NCBI GenBank assembly: GCA_009760855.2
Contig: WPIO01000011.1
Span: 4,518,501 to 4,582,500, forward strand
From: Cristatella mucedo
Lineage: Eukaryota; Bryozoa; Phylactolaemata; Cristatellidae
Reading direction: 5' to 3'
Length of the DNA stretch: 64,000 nt
Both the position numbers and the translations under genes were made by a program. Below, one piece after another: positions 24,437-37,710 of the stretch (the stretch's first letter is position 1; the number at the start of each line of letters is the position of its first letter). Under the pieces are notes generated by a model that had not been told where the DNA came from, did not search any database, and worked only from the letters and a program-made list of their open reading frames with translations.

Positions 24437-24694
24437 GACACTTTGCTGGCATCCGAGAGCTGACTTGAGAATAAGCTGAAGTGAAATGCAGCCATTGGCT
24501 AGTGGAGCAGACATGCTGGCTAGGTTAGGACATTTATCTCCTGTGCCTGTGAGACGTTCCGGCTAGATGACCTTGACCTCAGAGCAGCAGCCTGCACCCC
24601 TCGTGGAAGTGGTCTAGCAGCAGCAGATGCGTGAGCCAGTGGGTGGGGGAGACATTCGGCTCCCGTCGGCTCTTCACCATATGAGCATACAGGA

Positions 24695-25717
24695 TAATAA
24701 TAATAATAATAATAATAAAAATGCACTTGATAAAGCGCCCTCAGAGAACTCAATCTCTCTCTAGGCGCTTTACATTTGCTGCAAAGGGAAATGCAATTGA
24801 ATGGTAAGTAAAATCACGCTTGATGAACAAACAAAATGAATAACATGGTCAGGGGGTGACATGCACAGGGTCAGCATGCAAATGCCGTTAGTGGCAGCAT
24901 GCACAGTGTCAGCACGCATAAGCACATGAAGGACAAATCAAAGGGACTCACTCACTAAATGCTGTCCTAAATAGGTGTGTTTCTAAAGTTCTTTTTAAAT
25001 GTGGTCAAGTCGGGGGATGTTCTGATGCAAGTCGGGAGGGAGTTCCAGGCTTTGGGAGCATACGAACTAAATGCACGGTCTCCAAAGGATTTGAGGTTTG
25101 TACGAGGTATTTGTAGACTGTTGGATTCCGAAAAGCGGGTGGTACGATGCTTGGCCTGATGGGGGAGTATGTCGGAGAGATAGGCTGGAGCCATAGAATG
25201 AAGGGACCTAAAAGTGAGCGACAAAACCTTGAAGTCAATCCGTTGCTTGCCTGGTAGCCAGTGCAGGTCGGCGAGAAGTGGAGTAATGTGGCAACTGCGA
25301 TGCTCACGACAGACAAGCCTAGCTGCCGAGTTTTGCACCAGCTGCAATCGTCTGATTGCACATGCCGGTAGGCCAGTGAGCAGTGAGTTGCAGAAGTCGA
25401 GACGGGATGTCACGAATGCATGGACCAACTTGGACGTGGTATCCTTATCTAAACAAGCCCGAATTTGAGCAATGTTATGAAGCTGAAAATAGGCGGATTT
25501 GACTGTGGAGCTGATATGGTCGTCTAACGAGAGGTCGCTTTAAAATATGACACCTAGATTTCGAGCTGATTCAACTGGAGATATGCTGGCAGAGCCAATT
25601 TTGAGCGCCAGCCTTTCCAATTTGTGAATCACACTGGGTTTGCCCATAACTAGTAAGTTAGTTTTATCGTCATTTAGTTTTAGAAAATTTGCTGCCATCC
25701 ATGTGCGGATGTCATCA
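24695..25717 (-). mobile_element. LINE family I, well preserved 3' kilobase
   Basis: A minus-strand copy that starts in the DDIRTW region of the reverse transcriptase, nearly the same truncation point as the copy at 57565. It ends with the tail and a TAA/TTA repeat at 24695. The minus frame 24967-25428 keeps the HITPLLADLHWLPGKQRIDF and SYAPKAWNSLPTC segments. It ends early by frameshift (KNFRNTPI) in place of the family SGSL end. An upstream frameshift near 25540 also breaks it. Confidence 0.92.
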
Positions 25718-25889
25718 CACCCTCACCAGGAGATTCAGCACATCGCACGACTCGATATATCGTGCTGGCCCGACCAATGAGAGAGGTCCTCCTCCTCCTC
25801 CATGCTGTGCTCTCAACAGCGATCAGCAGCAGTGTATGAAGCCGATTAGATGAGAGGAGACAAGTGTGCCAAAACAAGGAGTTCCGTGT

Positions 25890-25933
25890 AAAGAAGAGAA
25901 CCGAGAGAGAGAGACAGAGAAATGGGGAGAGAT

Positions 25934-26000
<67 letters not shown>

Positions 26001-26097
26001 GAGGGAGAGAGAGAGAGAGAGAGATAGAGAGAGACCTAGAGACAGAGATAGACTGAGAGAGAGAGAGGGAGTGTGTGAGAGAGAGAGACAGACAGAG

Positions 26098-26150
<53 letters not shown>

Positions 26151-26240
26151 AGAAGAGAAGAGACAGAGAGAGATAGAGAGAGACAGGGAGGGCGGGAGAA
26201 GAGAGAGACACAGGGAGAGAAAAGAGACAGACAGAGAGAT

Positions 26241-26338
<98 letters not shown>

Positions 26339-26462
26339 AGAGAGAGAGAAATAGAGAGAGAAACAGAGAGACAGAGACAGAAAGGGGGAAAGAGAAGAGA
26401 GAGAGAGAGACAAAGACAGAGACAGAGAGAGACGAGAGTGAGAGAGAGACAGAGAGGGACAG

Positions 26463-26526
<64 letters not shown>

Positions 26527-26530
26527 AGTA
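25890..26530. repeat. GA microsatellite, about 640 bp
   Basis: Almost wholly purine on the plus strand: several pure GA runs (25945-25990, 26102-26145, 26250-26330, 26475-26522) are separated by GACAGA, GATAGA and GGGA interruptions. Confidence 0.97.
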
Positions 26531-29090
26531 GACATGCAGTTTACATATGTGCATGAGCAGTATTATGGCATGACTATGCAGCCACAGTCACGAGCTTCAC
26601 TGATCGGCACCGTTGGCCGTGATTCGAGGTGTGCTACTCTCAACTGCTTTATCTGCATCCCTGCCGTGAGCTCTTCCACCTGCTACCTACTCTCTGTACA
26701 GACATCTGCATGTTTCTGCTGCCACTCCACAAAGGGCAAGGAGCATAGGCACTGGGTGGCATGGGCACCCCGTTGACGAGTTTATGATGGCACTTTTAAA
26801 GCCTAGGCCTGTGTCGATCTGCATGCAGCAGACAACAGACTTCGTTTTGTGCAATACAAAAACTGAGGAGGAGCATTGCTGTGTCAGTACAACAGCAAAG
26901 ACAACAGGCGGCGTAAAAGTAGCAGCATAGAACGGCTGGAAGAAAGTCCCAGAGGAACGTATCGCCTGAGCACACGAATTGTGGACATGAGTTACAGACG
27001 TACAGAGCAATGAATTTCGTTGCTAAGAGTGCTTGAGTAAACCATAGGAACCGCTTCACGATTGTCCTGAATGGACCTACGGGCCCGATGGTGCTGAAAC
27101 TACGGCAGTAGTTCAGCTAGATATGAAGAAGAGCAGCCGCTGGTCATAGTAAGAATTTGCTTAGTATCTGCTTAACCAAGACAGACAGATATGTAGGTAA
27201 ACAGACAGACAGACATGCGCACAGACGGACAGGTGGACAGACAGACAGAAAGGCAGACAGATGGAAGAATAGACAGGGACAGACAGAGAAAGGCAAAGGC
27301 ATGCAGAGACAGGCAGAGATTGGCAGAGAGATAAGCAGAGAGGAGAGATATAGACAGACAGGAGCTTGAGGCCCAAGCGCTCAGAGGGTGCACATGTACT
27401 GTTTACAATCAGTCACAGTGGTAGCACGTGTCGGCCACTGCTATCGCACCTGCTTGTCCTCTGGCAGCAGATCTGCAGGCTAGACTGTCTGACTGGCATC
27501 ATCAATGTCAGATGCTGATACACTGGATGGCCCCTATGCTTCAGGCAGGGTGTGGGGGTAGTTGCCTAGGACTCCCCTCCAGCAAGTCGGGCTGTCGACA
27601 TGCTGCTCGGGTCCTCGACTTTCCAGGGCTCCTCGGGCGTTCTGCCGCCAAGTCGCAGCTCGGGGCGGCAGCAGTTGCTGCCCCGAGGTGATTGCCGGTG
27701 TGTAAGCAGGCACGAAGTGCCAACGGCAGCAGCATCGAGATTGCCAGCCAGCCGCCATCCGTCCAGCTGACGGGATGATAAGTGTGTTTCGGAGGTAAAG
27801 GTAGATATGCCGCCCGGCGCCCCTGCAAAGGAGCCACTGCCGCGCGGGCAGGCCTCTCGAGGCTCGACCTGACCCACTGTCATGGCTGCATGCCAGATAC
27901 CAGCGGCTGCTCTCCAAGCAGCCCAGGAAGGGCCCAGGCAGCGGCACGTTGATTCGGCAGCTGCCTGCAGAGGACACCCGGCCTTTGCCCCACACTCACG
28001 GCTGGCACCCTTCAGCAGAAAGCTAACAATCAACCCCATCGAGCTGGGGCCGGCAGCTGAAGTGGCAGCAGCTGCAGCAGCAGCAGCTGCAGCAGAAGGG
28101 TTGACCCCACCCTCAAACAGAAAAACCAACAATGCAGCACAGGAGCGAAGGGGGGGGGGGCACTCACCAACAGTAGGCAGTAGAAAAGTGCTGCAAGAAG
28201 CCTGCTCGAGTGAGTCATGCGAACACGCGGCAATGCCGCGAACGATTAAGGTGGTTTTTATTTTCAAGATCTGTTTCACTTTTCTCACAGGCACCAGAGC
28301 AGCCACGCCCGGCTTCCGAGTGGCTGATGCACGCCGCTGGCTGCATACCGGCGGCGTGCTGCACGACTGCCCGTCTTCGGGGATGTCGTGCCTCTGCTCG
28401 AGGCTCGCGAGCCTCGCAGCTCATACTCTAGTCTTCGGCTGGAGCAACAGCAGCGGCAGCAGCAGCAGTCGAGCGGCATCGGTACGAGAGCTCGGGTGCA
28501 GCGCAAGCCAGAGCGAGGCCGACGAGTTGGCCAATCGGCAGCACTCGAGCAGCGCCCCCCTTAGCCAGCCGACTGAGATATGGCGGCCTGTCTGCAGTCG
28601 TTCCTGGCAAAATGAATGTATGCGCACAAATAGCCGTGCACTCCGTCGTAGCAGGAAACCGTTAACGCTGTACAGCCAAGCCGGCGCTGCCAGCTGGCCC
28701 TGCGCTGCTGCCAGCTTGACCTGCAGACGGCTCTATAGAGCCGACCCGACGCTAAGGGTAGACAATAAATGCCGACAGGTCACCGGCAGCTCTCTGGACT
28801 ACCTGCATAACAGCCCGGCTGCAACCTGAAAGCTGCCCACGCGCTACCGCACGAGCCGGCCGGCTCGCGCCACTGCTGAGGTGATGCTTTCCTGGCAACA
28901 GAGAGGTCGATGCCAGCAGCAGTGGCGGCATCGGCAGCAGCAGGTGCCGCCATGTACTTTGCTGCGCTAGCAGGTAGCACCAATCAACGTCCCACATCGT
29001 TGCCAAAATTCCCTTCGCAGCAGAAGCAGCACGCCTCGAGACTGTCTCTGCACGGACTCGTGCAGCAGACGCAGGCGATTGTTGAGTCCT
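26531..29090. other. Unassigned sequence, GC rising towards TENT5
   Basis: No exon was recognised. Long open frames on both strands (for example 27882-28829) reflect high GC and lack motifs. Degenerate GCA/CAG patches occur at 28060-28100 and 28440-28470. On the minus strand an AATAAA-like word at about 28257-28262 might serve TENT5, but this is unproven. Confidence 0.45.
27178..27362. repeat. Degenerate CAGA tetranucleotide repeat
   Basis: Interrupted ACAGACAG/GCAGACAG units over about 185 bp. Confidence 0.9.
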
Positions 29091-29091
29091 C

Positions 29092-29208
<117 letters not shown>

Positions 29209-29548
29209 CCATCTTTCCCTTGCAGGAGGCCACCGCCTCGGCGGCTTTGTGAGCAGCCGACCCCCCAGGATGGGACTACTCGAAAAACCCAAACCCCGAG
29301 AGACACCTGCCGACGAGTCTGGCTGCGCACGGCCGGCGCAGGCAGGCAGGCAGGCAAGCAGGCAGCGTCCGAACCCAGCATGGCTGGTTCCGAGACGGCT
29401 CGAGTCCTGTCCGCTCCTCGACCGACGAGGAGGCACCGCTGGAGCTGCCTCGCACACCGCGGCGGAGGGCGGCGCGGCGCGGTCCACGGCAGCAGCAGCA
29501 GCCTCTTTGGTTAGAAGGGCTTCGCGTGTGTGCATCGACACGGTCGCA

Positions 29549-30952
29549 TCAGTAGGACGGCTGAGCGTACTGCCAGTAGGAACCGTCGCAGCCGTTTCCG
29601 AAGCTGCCACCACCGCCGGGCATCCAGCCGTAAGGCCCCGACGCCGGATGATGAACTGGCGGTAGCATCGGCTGCCGAGGGAGCGGATAGCTGAGCGAGT
29701 CGGGCTGCATGAGCGGTGTGACCCCGCTGTACGGTCCCGTCCCGTAGAATACCTGGTCGACGACGAAGCCGTCCTCGGGACTGAACAGCTGCAGCTCGTC
29801 GAGCTCAAAGCCGCCGCCGTGCGCCAGCCGCTCGCGCTCGTACCAGACGTGAAAGCCCATCGTCTGGATGAGCTGCAGCGCCATCTGGCGCTCGTGGATC
29901 TTCAGGCAGACGGTGCGATTGACGATGCGATGCAGCTCGCCCAGGTAGTCTAGCATCGACTGGTAGTCGTCGACGAAGTGGTCGGCCAGGTAGCCGTCCA
30001 GCTTGTGGTACTGCTGATTCCATTCGCGGAAGTCCTCGAAGAAGCGCGAGCACATGTCGTGCTCGAGCTTGAAGAGCTCGGCACGCGTGTAGTCGGGCAG
30101 GAAGCCTCGAACGAGCAGCTGGCAATATTTCAGCAGTCCGCCTCCCCTAATCTCCTCCGGTTTCACGGTGGCGATCAGCTTGTTTTGCAGGTGGTACAGG
30201 GCGCGGCCGAAGTCGCCGTACTTGCTCTCGGCGATCACCGACGGGTAAAAGTCACGAGAGCCGACCGAGGCTGCTGCTGCTGCTGCTGCTGTACAGCAGC
30301 CTCCGGCGGCTTTGGCCGCGACCGAGTCGAACTGCAGTGGGCTGTTGAGAATGATCTGAAACGAGTCGACGCTGAACTCGAACGGGCGCTTCATGCGGTC
30401 GACGAACTTGAGCTCGAGGTTTCGGCCTCCGCTGTTAAAGAGCGATATCAGGCTCCAGCGGTCGGCGTCGGTCCACACCTTCTTCATCTTGCGAACGTAG
30501 GCGTCCGACAGGCTTGGGCAGCAGCGAAGTCGGTCGCGACCGGCCCCGGCGGGCAGCGAGTGCAGCAGGCAGTCCAGCACGCAGTCTTTTACCGTGTGCA
30601 GTGCGTGCTCGCTGTCGGCCTCGATGCAGAATATGACGTCCACGTCGTTGTACGTGAGCCACTGGCAGTCGGTAGACCCGATGACCCAGCTGGCGGCGCC
30701 GCCGTTCAGCCGGATGTCGGTCACGCGGATGCCGCAGTCGTCGACCAGCCGGCGTCGGATGAGCTGCACGAAGTCCTTCAGCTTGATGCGCAGCGTCTGG
30801 AAATTTCCGCGCCCGCGCAACTCCAAGTCGCTGTCGAGAACGCTGTCGAGCGCCTTCGTCTGCTCGTAGGTCAGCTTCCGGAACGCCCTTGAGTCCGTGT
30901 AAGCAGAGTGGCCGCTGCCGCCGCAGCCGCTGCCGCTGCCGCCAGCGCTCAT
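29549..30952 (-). CDS. TENT5: Terminal nucleotidyltransferase 5 (FAM46), non-canonical poly(A) polymerase
   Basis: TENT5 proteins extend poly(A) tails of selected mRNAs, often those for secreted proteins, in the cytoplasm or at the ER. This 467-residue protein is uninterrupted by introns. The nucleotidyltransferase fold shows LNGGAAS (82-88, the Gly-Gly/Ser motif). It is followed by YNDVDVIF (101-108) with catalytic Asp103 and Asp105, and by LELKFVD (179-185) with probable third carboxylate Glu180. Family signatures TDADRWSLISL (161-171), FEFSVDSFQI (191-200), EEIRGGGLLKY (266-276) and CSRFFEDF (301-308) follow. Vertebrate paralogues are about 390-440 residues. The extra length here comes from a Gly/Ser-rich N-terminus, a poly-Ala insertion (about 212-230) and a Pro/Gly/Tyr-rich tail after about 400. 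The start is the first methionine after an upstream AT-poor leader, with A at -3. The upstream region is a CpG-rich domain. No neighbouring gene is close. Confidence 0.94.
   Translation of the reverse strand: MSAGGSGSGCGGSGHSAYTDSRAFRKLTYEQTKALDSVLDSDLELRGRGNFQTLRIKLKDFVQLIRRRLVDDCGIRVTDIRLNGGAASWVIGSTDCQWLTYNDVDVIFCIEADSEHALHTVKDCVLDCLLHSLPAGAGRDRLRCCPSLSDAYVRKMKKVWTDADRWSLISLFNSGGRNLELKFVDRMKRPFEFSVDSFQIILNSPLQFDSVAAKAAGGCCTAAAAAAASVGSRDFYPSVIAESKYGDFGRALYHLQNKLIATVKPEEIRGGGLLKYCQLLVRGFLPDYTRAELFKLEHDMCSRFFEDFREWNQQYHKLDGYLADHFVDDYQSMLDYLGELHRIVNRTVCLKIHERQMALQLIQTMGFHVWYERERLAHGGGFELDELQLFSPEDGFVVDQVFYGTGPYSGVTPLMQPDSLSYPLPRQPMLPPVHHPASGPYGWMPGGGGSFGNGCDGSYWQYAQPSY
30269..30310 (-). repeat. 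Poly-alanine coding repeat inside TENT5
   Basis: On the coding strand GCA/GCC units encode a run of eight alanines flanked by further Ala, Gly and Cys. It falls between the FSVDSFQIIL and FYPSVIAESKYGDF blocks, where vertebrate TENT5 proteins have a short non-repetitive loop. Confidence 0.9.
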
Positions 30953-33370
30953 AATTGCCCGCGTCCGATTCGCAGCCTACCGAGCCACCGAGTGACTGGC
31001 GGCAACGCGAGGGCTCGGGGCACCTGTGATTAGGTCCGTTTCCCAGGCCTTGAGCCTGCTCGAGCCGCAGTCGCCGCCTAGCAGACCGCCCATTCGGCGG
31101 CGGAGGCGGCGGAGGAGTAGGAGAGAGTTATCCCCCACCCGGTGCATTGGTCGCGACCTGGAGGCCGCCGCCAACCCCCCCCCCCCCCCCCCCCGCTCTT
31201 CCACCCACCCACCCACCGCATTTCGCGCATTCGCCTCGGGACTCCGCCAGGGCGCGCGAACGCTTTGGTCACCTCCGCCGCCGCCGCCGCAAGTCCGCGG
31301 AGGGGGGTTGGAAGCTGCCGCGAGCGAAGCGCTGAGCGGAAGTCGTCACGACGCCGCTGGAAAGCGGGCGCTGCGCCTGCAATACGCTGGGAGTTCTCCT
31401 CACTCCCGCGGCGCCTTCCGCTCGAGCGCCGGTCGGCGGCCGACGCGCCGCCGCTCTCGCTCCCGCTCCTCGCGCCGCAGCGCGGCTCGCCTCGAGCTTT
31501 CCGAGCAGCCCTCGAGCAGCCGTATCGGAAAGTCGCCAACCTGCCTCCGGCGCTCGCGGGCGGGCGCCCGCGAGCGCTAATGAGCGGCCGTCGCGAGAGC
31601 CGGCCGCCGCGACGCCGACCTAGGCGGGCGCGCGGCGGAGGGCGGAGGACTGGCTCGGCTCGAGCGGTGGCGGGGGGCGGGGGGGGGAGGGGGGGGGGGG
31701 GGGGAAAGCTGAAAAGCTCGGGGCATTCGTGGGCACGGTCGGCTGAGAGCGAGTCCTCGCCGGCGGCGCCTGAGCAGCTGCCCCGAGCTCGTCTGGGCTC
31801 CGAGCATGAGCAGCTCGATGACCGACTACCGATTGCGTCCTATCGCACGCCCACCCTTTCGCCGAGCCTGCCTAGTCACCATTCGTCTGCGTCCGCCGTT
31901 ACCCGCCCGCCCGCCCGCTCGCTCGCCAGCAAGTACTAGTGACGCCGGGCGAGACTGACGATTACGTTCGAGTTACGGCGCCGTGTCCGCGCCCGCGCGG
32001 CTGCAACGTCGCCGACGAGCTCTGCGATGCAGCGCTATCGTAGCTGCCGCTGTGCCGCGTCCTTCACGCTCGAGTCGGCGTGACCGGAATGGAAACGCAG
32101 ACGACGCCAGGTCCTCTTGCGGGCGCGTCGGTAGCCCGACCGATCGCAGGCCGCCAGCCTGACTTGGCAGCGCTTGACTTTTTCCGCGGGTGCGCGGCCG
32201 CCGACGCTCGGCGCTCGCGAGCAGCCGTTGGCTGTCGCTGCGGCGCTGCGCGGCGGCTCGCCGCGCAGCGTGCGCCGGCGATGCGAGACTGGCGAAAGCG
32301 GCGGCGGCGGCGAAACAGGAAAGGCGATCGAGTCCAAAAGAGCCCATCGCCCGCCGGTCAAGCCCAAGGCAGACGCCCTCTGTCTTTCGCCGAGCGGTCT
32401 ACGATTAAGCGCCGACCGACGGATCGCTCGGCTGGGCGAAGTCGCCCCCCTCCCCCGGCCACCGCTGCCGCCAGCACGCTGCGGCCGAGCCGGCGGTGTT
32501 TCGGTGCCGCGCTGCAGCCCGCGCGCTGTGATGCGAATGGTGGTCGAACGCGCTTTCTGCCGAAGAGACTCGGCTGACAGGAACTTCACGCCGGCCGAGT
32601 AAAGCCTGTGAGAAACAGCTGGATTTCACCTTGTTTTCCGAGTGCCATCAAGTCACGAGATGACGTGAGGGGAGATGATGTCGGTAGTGTCGAGCTGATT
32701 TGGCCCAGTGGTTAAGGTGCTCGCCCCGACCAAGGTCTGGCCGAGGTCGTCGGCTCGAGCCCTGAAGTATATGTGAAGCGCCCGAATAGAAATGAAGTTC
32801 GTGAGTTAAGTTAGTGAGGAAGCAGGAAGATGAGCGGCGGCCGCACAGAAAAGTCTCCTCCCGCCGCCGCCGCCTCCGATGCCCTACGGCGACCGACGGT
32901 CGCTGCCGAGCCGTCGACGCTGCGAAGAGAGGGCTGGGGGTCGCCCCGACGCGCGTCCTCCTGCCGGCCTCGCAGCCGTCGACTGGACCGCTTCGAGCGG
33001 CACGCTGCTGCTGCTGCTGCTTGCCAACGCTCTACCGGACAGTGCGGAGGCGAAGCGCTACCGCCAGATCGCCGCCGCTCCGCGTCGAGCGCCAAGCGTC
33101 GCTACGCGAAACATCGGCCCCCGGGGACCTGCCCGGACCCCACACGTGGGGCGCGTGGGGCCTGGAGCGCTCGCCTCGAGGGTGCTCGGCGGGCGCGAGG
33201 TCGTGCTGCTGCCGCGGCTGCTGCTGCTGCGGCCTTGAGCGCCTCCGCGCCGCTGACATCTGGAGCTTCGCTCCGCGGCGGCGCAGGTGCGACAGTCGCG
33301 ATGATGCGAAGGAAGCCGGCGGCAGCGGACATGCTGGCTGCGGTGGACGCAGCAGAACGCGACACGGCGG
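30953..33370 (-). promoter_or_regulatory. CpG-rich upstream domain of TENT5
   Basis: A GC- and CpG-rich stretch immediately 5' of the TENT5 start probably holds its promoter and 5' untranslated region. No TATA box or transcription start can be fixed. On the coding strand it contains a 20-base G run (31175-31194), about 225 bp from the ATG, and an interrupted C-rich run (31666-31704). Long open frames on both strands are GC artefacts without motifs. A SINE B lies at 32692-32805. Confidence 0.5.
32692..32805 (+). mobile_element. SINE family B
   Basis: The tRNA-like head reads GAGCTGATTTGGCCCAGTGG then TTAAGGTGC (A box) and GGCTCGAGCCC (B box). The tail has GTGAAGCGCCCGAATAGAAA and TGAAGTTCGTGAG, a shortened LINE-like end. 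Confidence 0.75.
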
Positions 33371-33373
33371 AAG

Positions 33374-33500
33374 CGCGGGATGGTTTCGCCCTGTGGTTAC
33401 GGTGCTCAAGCCCTCGAGGCCGAGCTCGTGGGCTCGAGCCCCGCAGCATACGAAAAGTGCCGGAAAAGAGATTAAGTTCTTTCAGGGTACTGTACATATA
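33374..33500 (+). mobile_element. SINE family B with full LINE-like tail
   Basis: The head is GATGGTTTCGCCCTGTGG then TTACGGTGC, with a B box GGGCTCGAGCCCC. It is followed by AAAGTGCCGGAAAAGAGATT and AAGTTCTTTCAGGGTACTG, which parallels the LINE I tail element by element. The end runs into a TA repeat. Confidence 0.8.
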
Positions 33501-33502
33501 TG

Positions 33503-33534
<32 letters not shown>

Positions 33535-33600
33535 ACATATAATTCATTTGACCGTAACCACTGGGCCATACCAACTCGGCGTACAAATGAATTATATTTA
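33486..33600. repeat. AT palindromic tract plus reversed SINE B head
   Basis: TA repeats (33486-33535) are followed by ATAATTCATTTG, a minus-strand SINE B head fragment (GTAACCACTGGGCCATACCA), and CAAATGAATTAT. The two 12-mers flanking the head piece are inverted copies. Together with the plus-strand copy at 33374 this forms an inverted SINE pair. Confidence 0.7.
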
Positions 33601-33704
33601 ATTATAGTACTTGCTGTGCGCGTGAGGGTCAACTGCCACCCCGAAGGTGTGCCTCCAAAGATAATTGTCACTGTGCGTTAGGTTCCTGGTTTCTTATAGC
33701 AATA

Positions 33705-34400
33705 ATAATACTAATTTAATAGTACATTTGTAAAGCCCTAACCGAGAACTTAATCTCTTTCTAGGCACTTTACATGTGCTGCAAAGGAAGCATGATCAAA
33801 CGGTTAGTGGTAGAATGCACAACGTCAGCAAGCAAAGCATGGTTAGGGTGATATGCACAGTTTGCTGAACCGTGATGGCACACTAGGTAAGTCGCTTGCT
33901 TTTCACGACCTGGGTCCCGAGGTCGTGGGTTCGAATCCTGCGGTGGGCGATCCTTTATAGCCGCTGCAAGCGGTGGTGATAGCCGTAAAGGCTCTTCTGT
34001 CGCTATACAAAAGAGGCAGTTAAATCAGCTAGTGTGTTGACATGTACATGTGGTTAGTCGCAGTATGCACGGTGTCAGAACGCATAAGCACACAATGGAA
34101 AAATCACAAGCACCCACCGAATGCTGTCAAAAAAAGTGCGTTTGGTTTGTAGCTTCTTCTGTCAAGTCGGGGGGAGGTGTCATGACGTCATTCGGGAGTC
34201 AGTTCCGACTTTGGGAGTGTGCGAACTAAAGGCACGGTCTCCATAGGATTTGAGGTTCGGACGAGGCATAGCTACAAGAGTTTTCAGTAAGCGGAATGGG
34301 TAGTAGGATACCTATCCAGGTGGTAGGATAACTATCCAGGTGGGGCAGTGGTTCTGATAGGTAGGCTGGAGCCAGAGAATGGATGGACCTAAAAGTGAAT
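33705..34400 (-). mobile_element. LINE family I 3' part, split by SINE A
   Basis: Reverse-complement tail (GTAAAGCCCTAACCGAGAAC), 3' untranslated region and last coding segment. A SINE A inserted at 33862-34030 separates the GATATGCACAG word from its continuation ACATGTACATGTGG. A short GGTAGGATA.CTATCCAGG duplication occurs at 34310-34340. Confidence 0.88.
33862..34030 (+). mobile_element. SINE family A, inserted in a LINE
   Basis: The tRNA-like head has a GATGGCACACTAGGTAAGTC A-box region and a GGTCGTGGGTTCGAATCC B box. Its body (TTTATAGCCGCTGCAAGCGG, then GTGATAGCCGTAAAGGCTC and CGCTATACAAAAGAGGCAG) is shared with the copies at 37711, 40403 and 41576. The tail is unlike the LINE end. Confidence 0.85.
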
Positions 34401-34404
34401 GGCA

Positions 34405-34625
34405 AATTCTACTTGCTCCGACCTACCCATCGGAAATAATTCATCCTCGTGCTTCGCAGCGTACCGCGTGGTTCTTCTGACTTAAGTTGCTTAGCTGCAT
34501 CCATTTCCAAGCTCAAATCCTTTGGGGACCCTCCCCCTCCCCGTTTCTCCCTGGCAGCAAATGTAAACTGCCAAGAAAGAAGTTTAGTTCTCGCAGGACA
34601 CTTCACTAATGTTTTATTATATATA
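34405..34625 (+). mobile_element. LINE family I 3' fragment, degenerate
   Basis: A CTCAAATCCTTTGGGGACC block is followed by a large deletion and then GCAGCAAATGTAAACTGCC, AAGAAGTTTAGTTCTCGCAGG and an ATT end. It lies opposite in orientation to the preceding copy. Confidence 0.7.
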
Positions 34626-34721
34626 TTCCCATGACTAATCTGCAGTGCAAGCTTGCAGATATACTGACGGGATCGGAAATAATTCTGTGGGTTCTACAAT
34701 GATGCATACGAGTGGACTTAT

Positions 34722-34792
34722 CAGATAATAATAATAATAATAATAATTCACTTGATAAAGCGCCCTCAGAGAACTTAATCTCTCTCTATGCA
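34722..34792 (-). mobile_element. LINE family I tail fragment
   Basis: TAA repeat plus TTCACTTGATAAAGCGCCCT and CAGAGAACTTAATCTCTCTC. It then breaks into unrelated sequence. Confidence 0.8.

Positions 34793-37710
<2,918 letters not shown>

Noticed and set aside
26036-26556. Long Ser-Leu or Arg-Glu open frames across GA/CT tracts (also at 7235, 17938, 35326, 35381, 38940, 45714)
   Set aside because: Pure microsatellite translation with no conserved flanking coding sequence.
27882-28829. 315-codon plus-strand frame
   Set aside because: Low-complexity stretches and no recognisable domain; GC-driven open frame.
29978-30892. 304-codon plus-strand frame opposite TENT5
   Set aside because: Antisense shadow of the TENT5 coding region; no motif of its own.
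31142-31939. 265-codon Arg/Pro/Ala-rich frames in the GC-rich upstream region, on both strands
   Set aside because: Expected from high GC; no family motif and overlapping frames on both strands.
32692-32770. Possible genuine tRNA gene (also the SINE A heads)
   Set aside because: A and B boxes are present but there is no consistent acceptor stem, and the same heads recur attached to SINE bodies.
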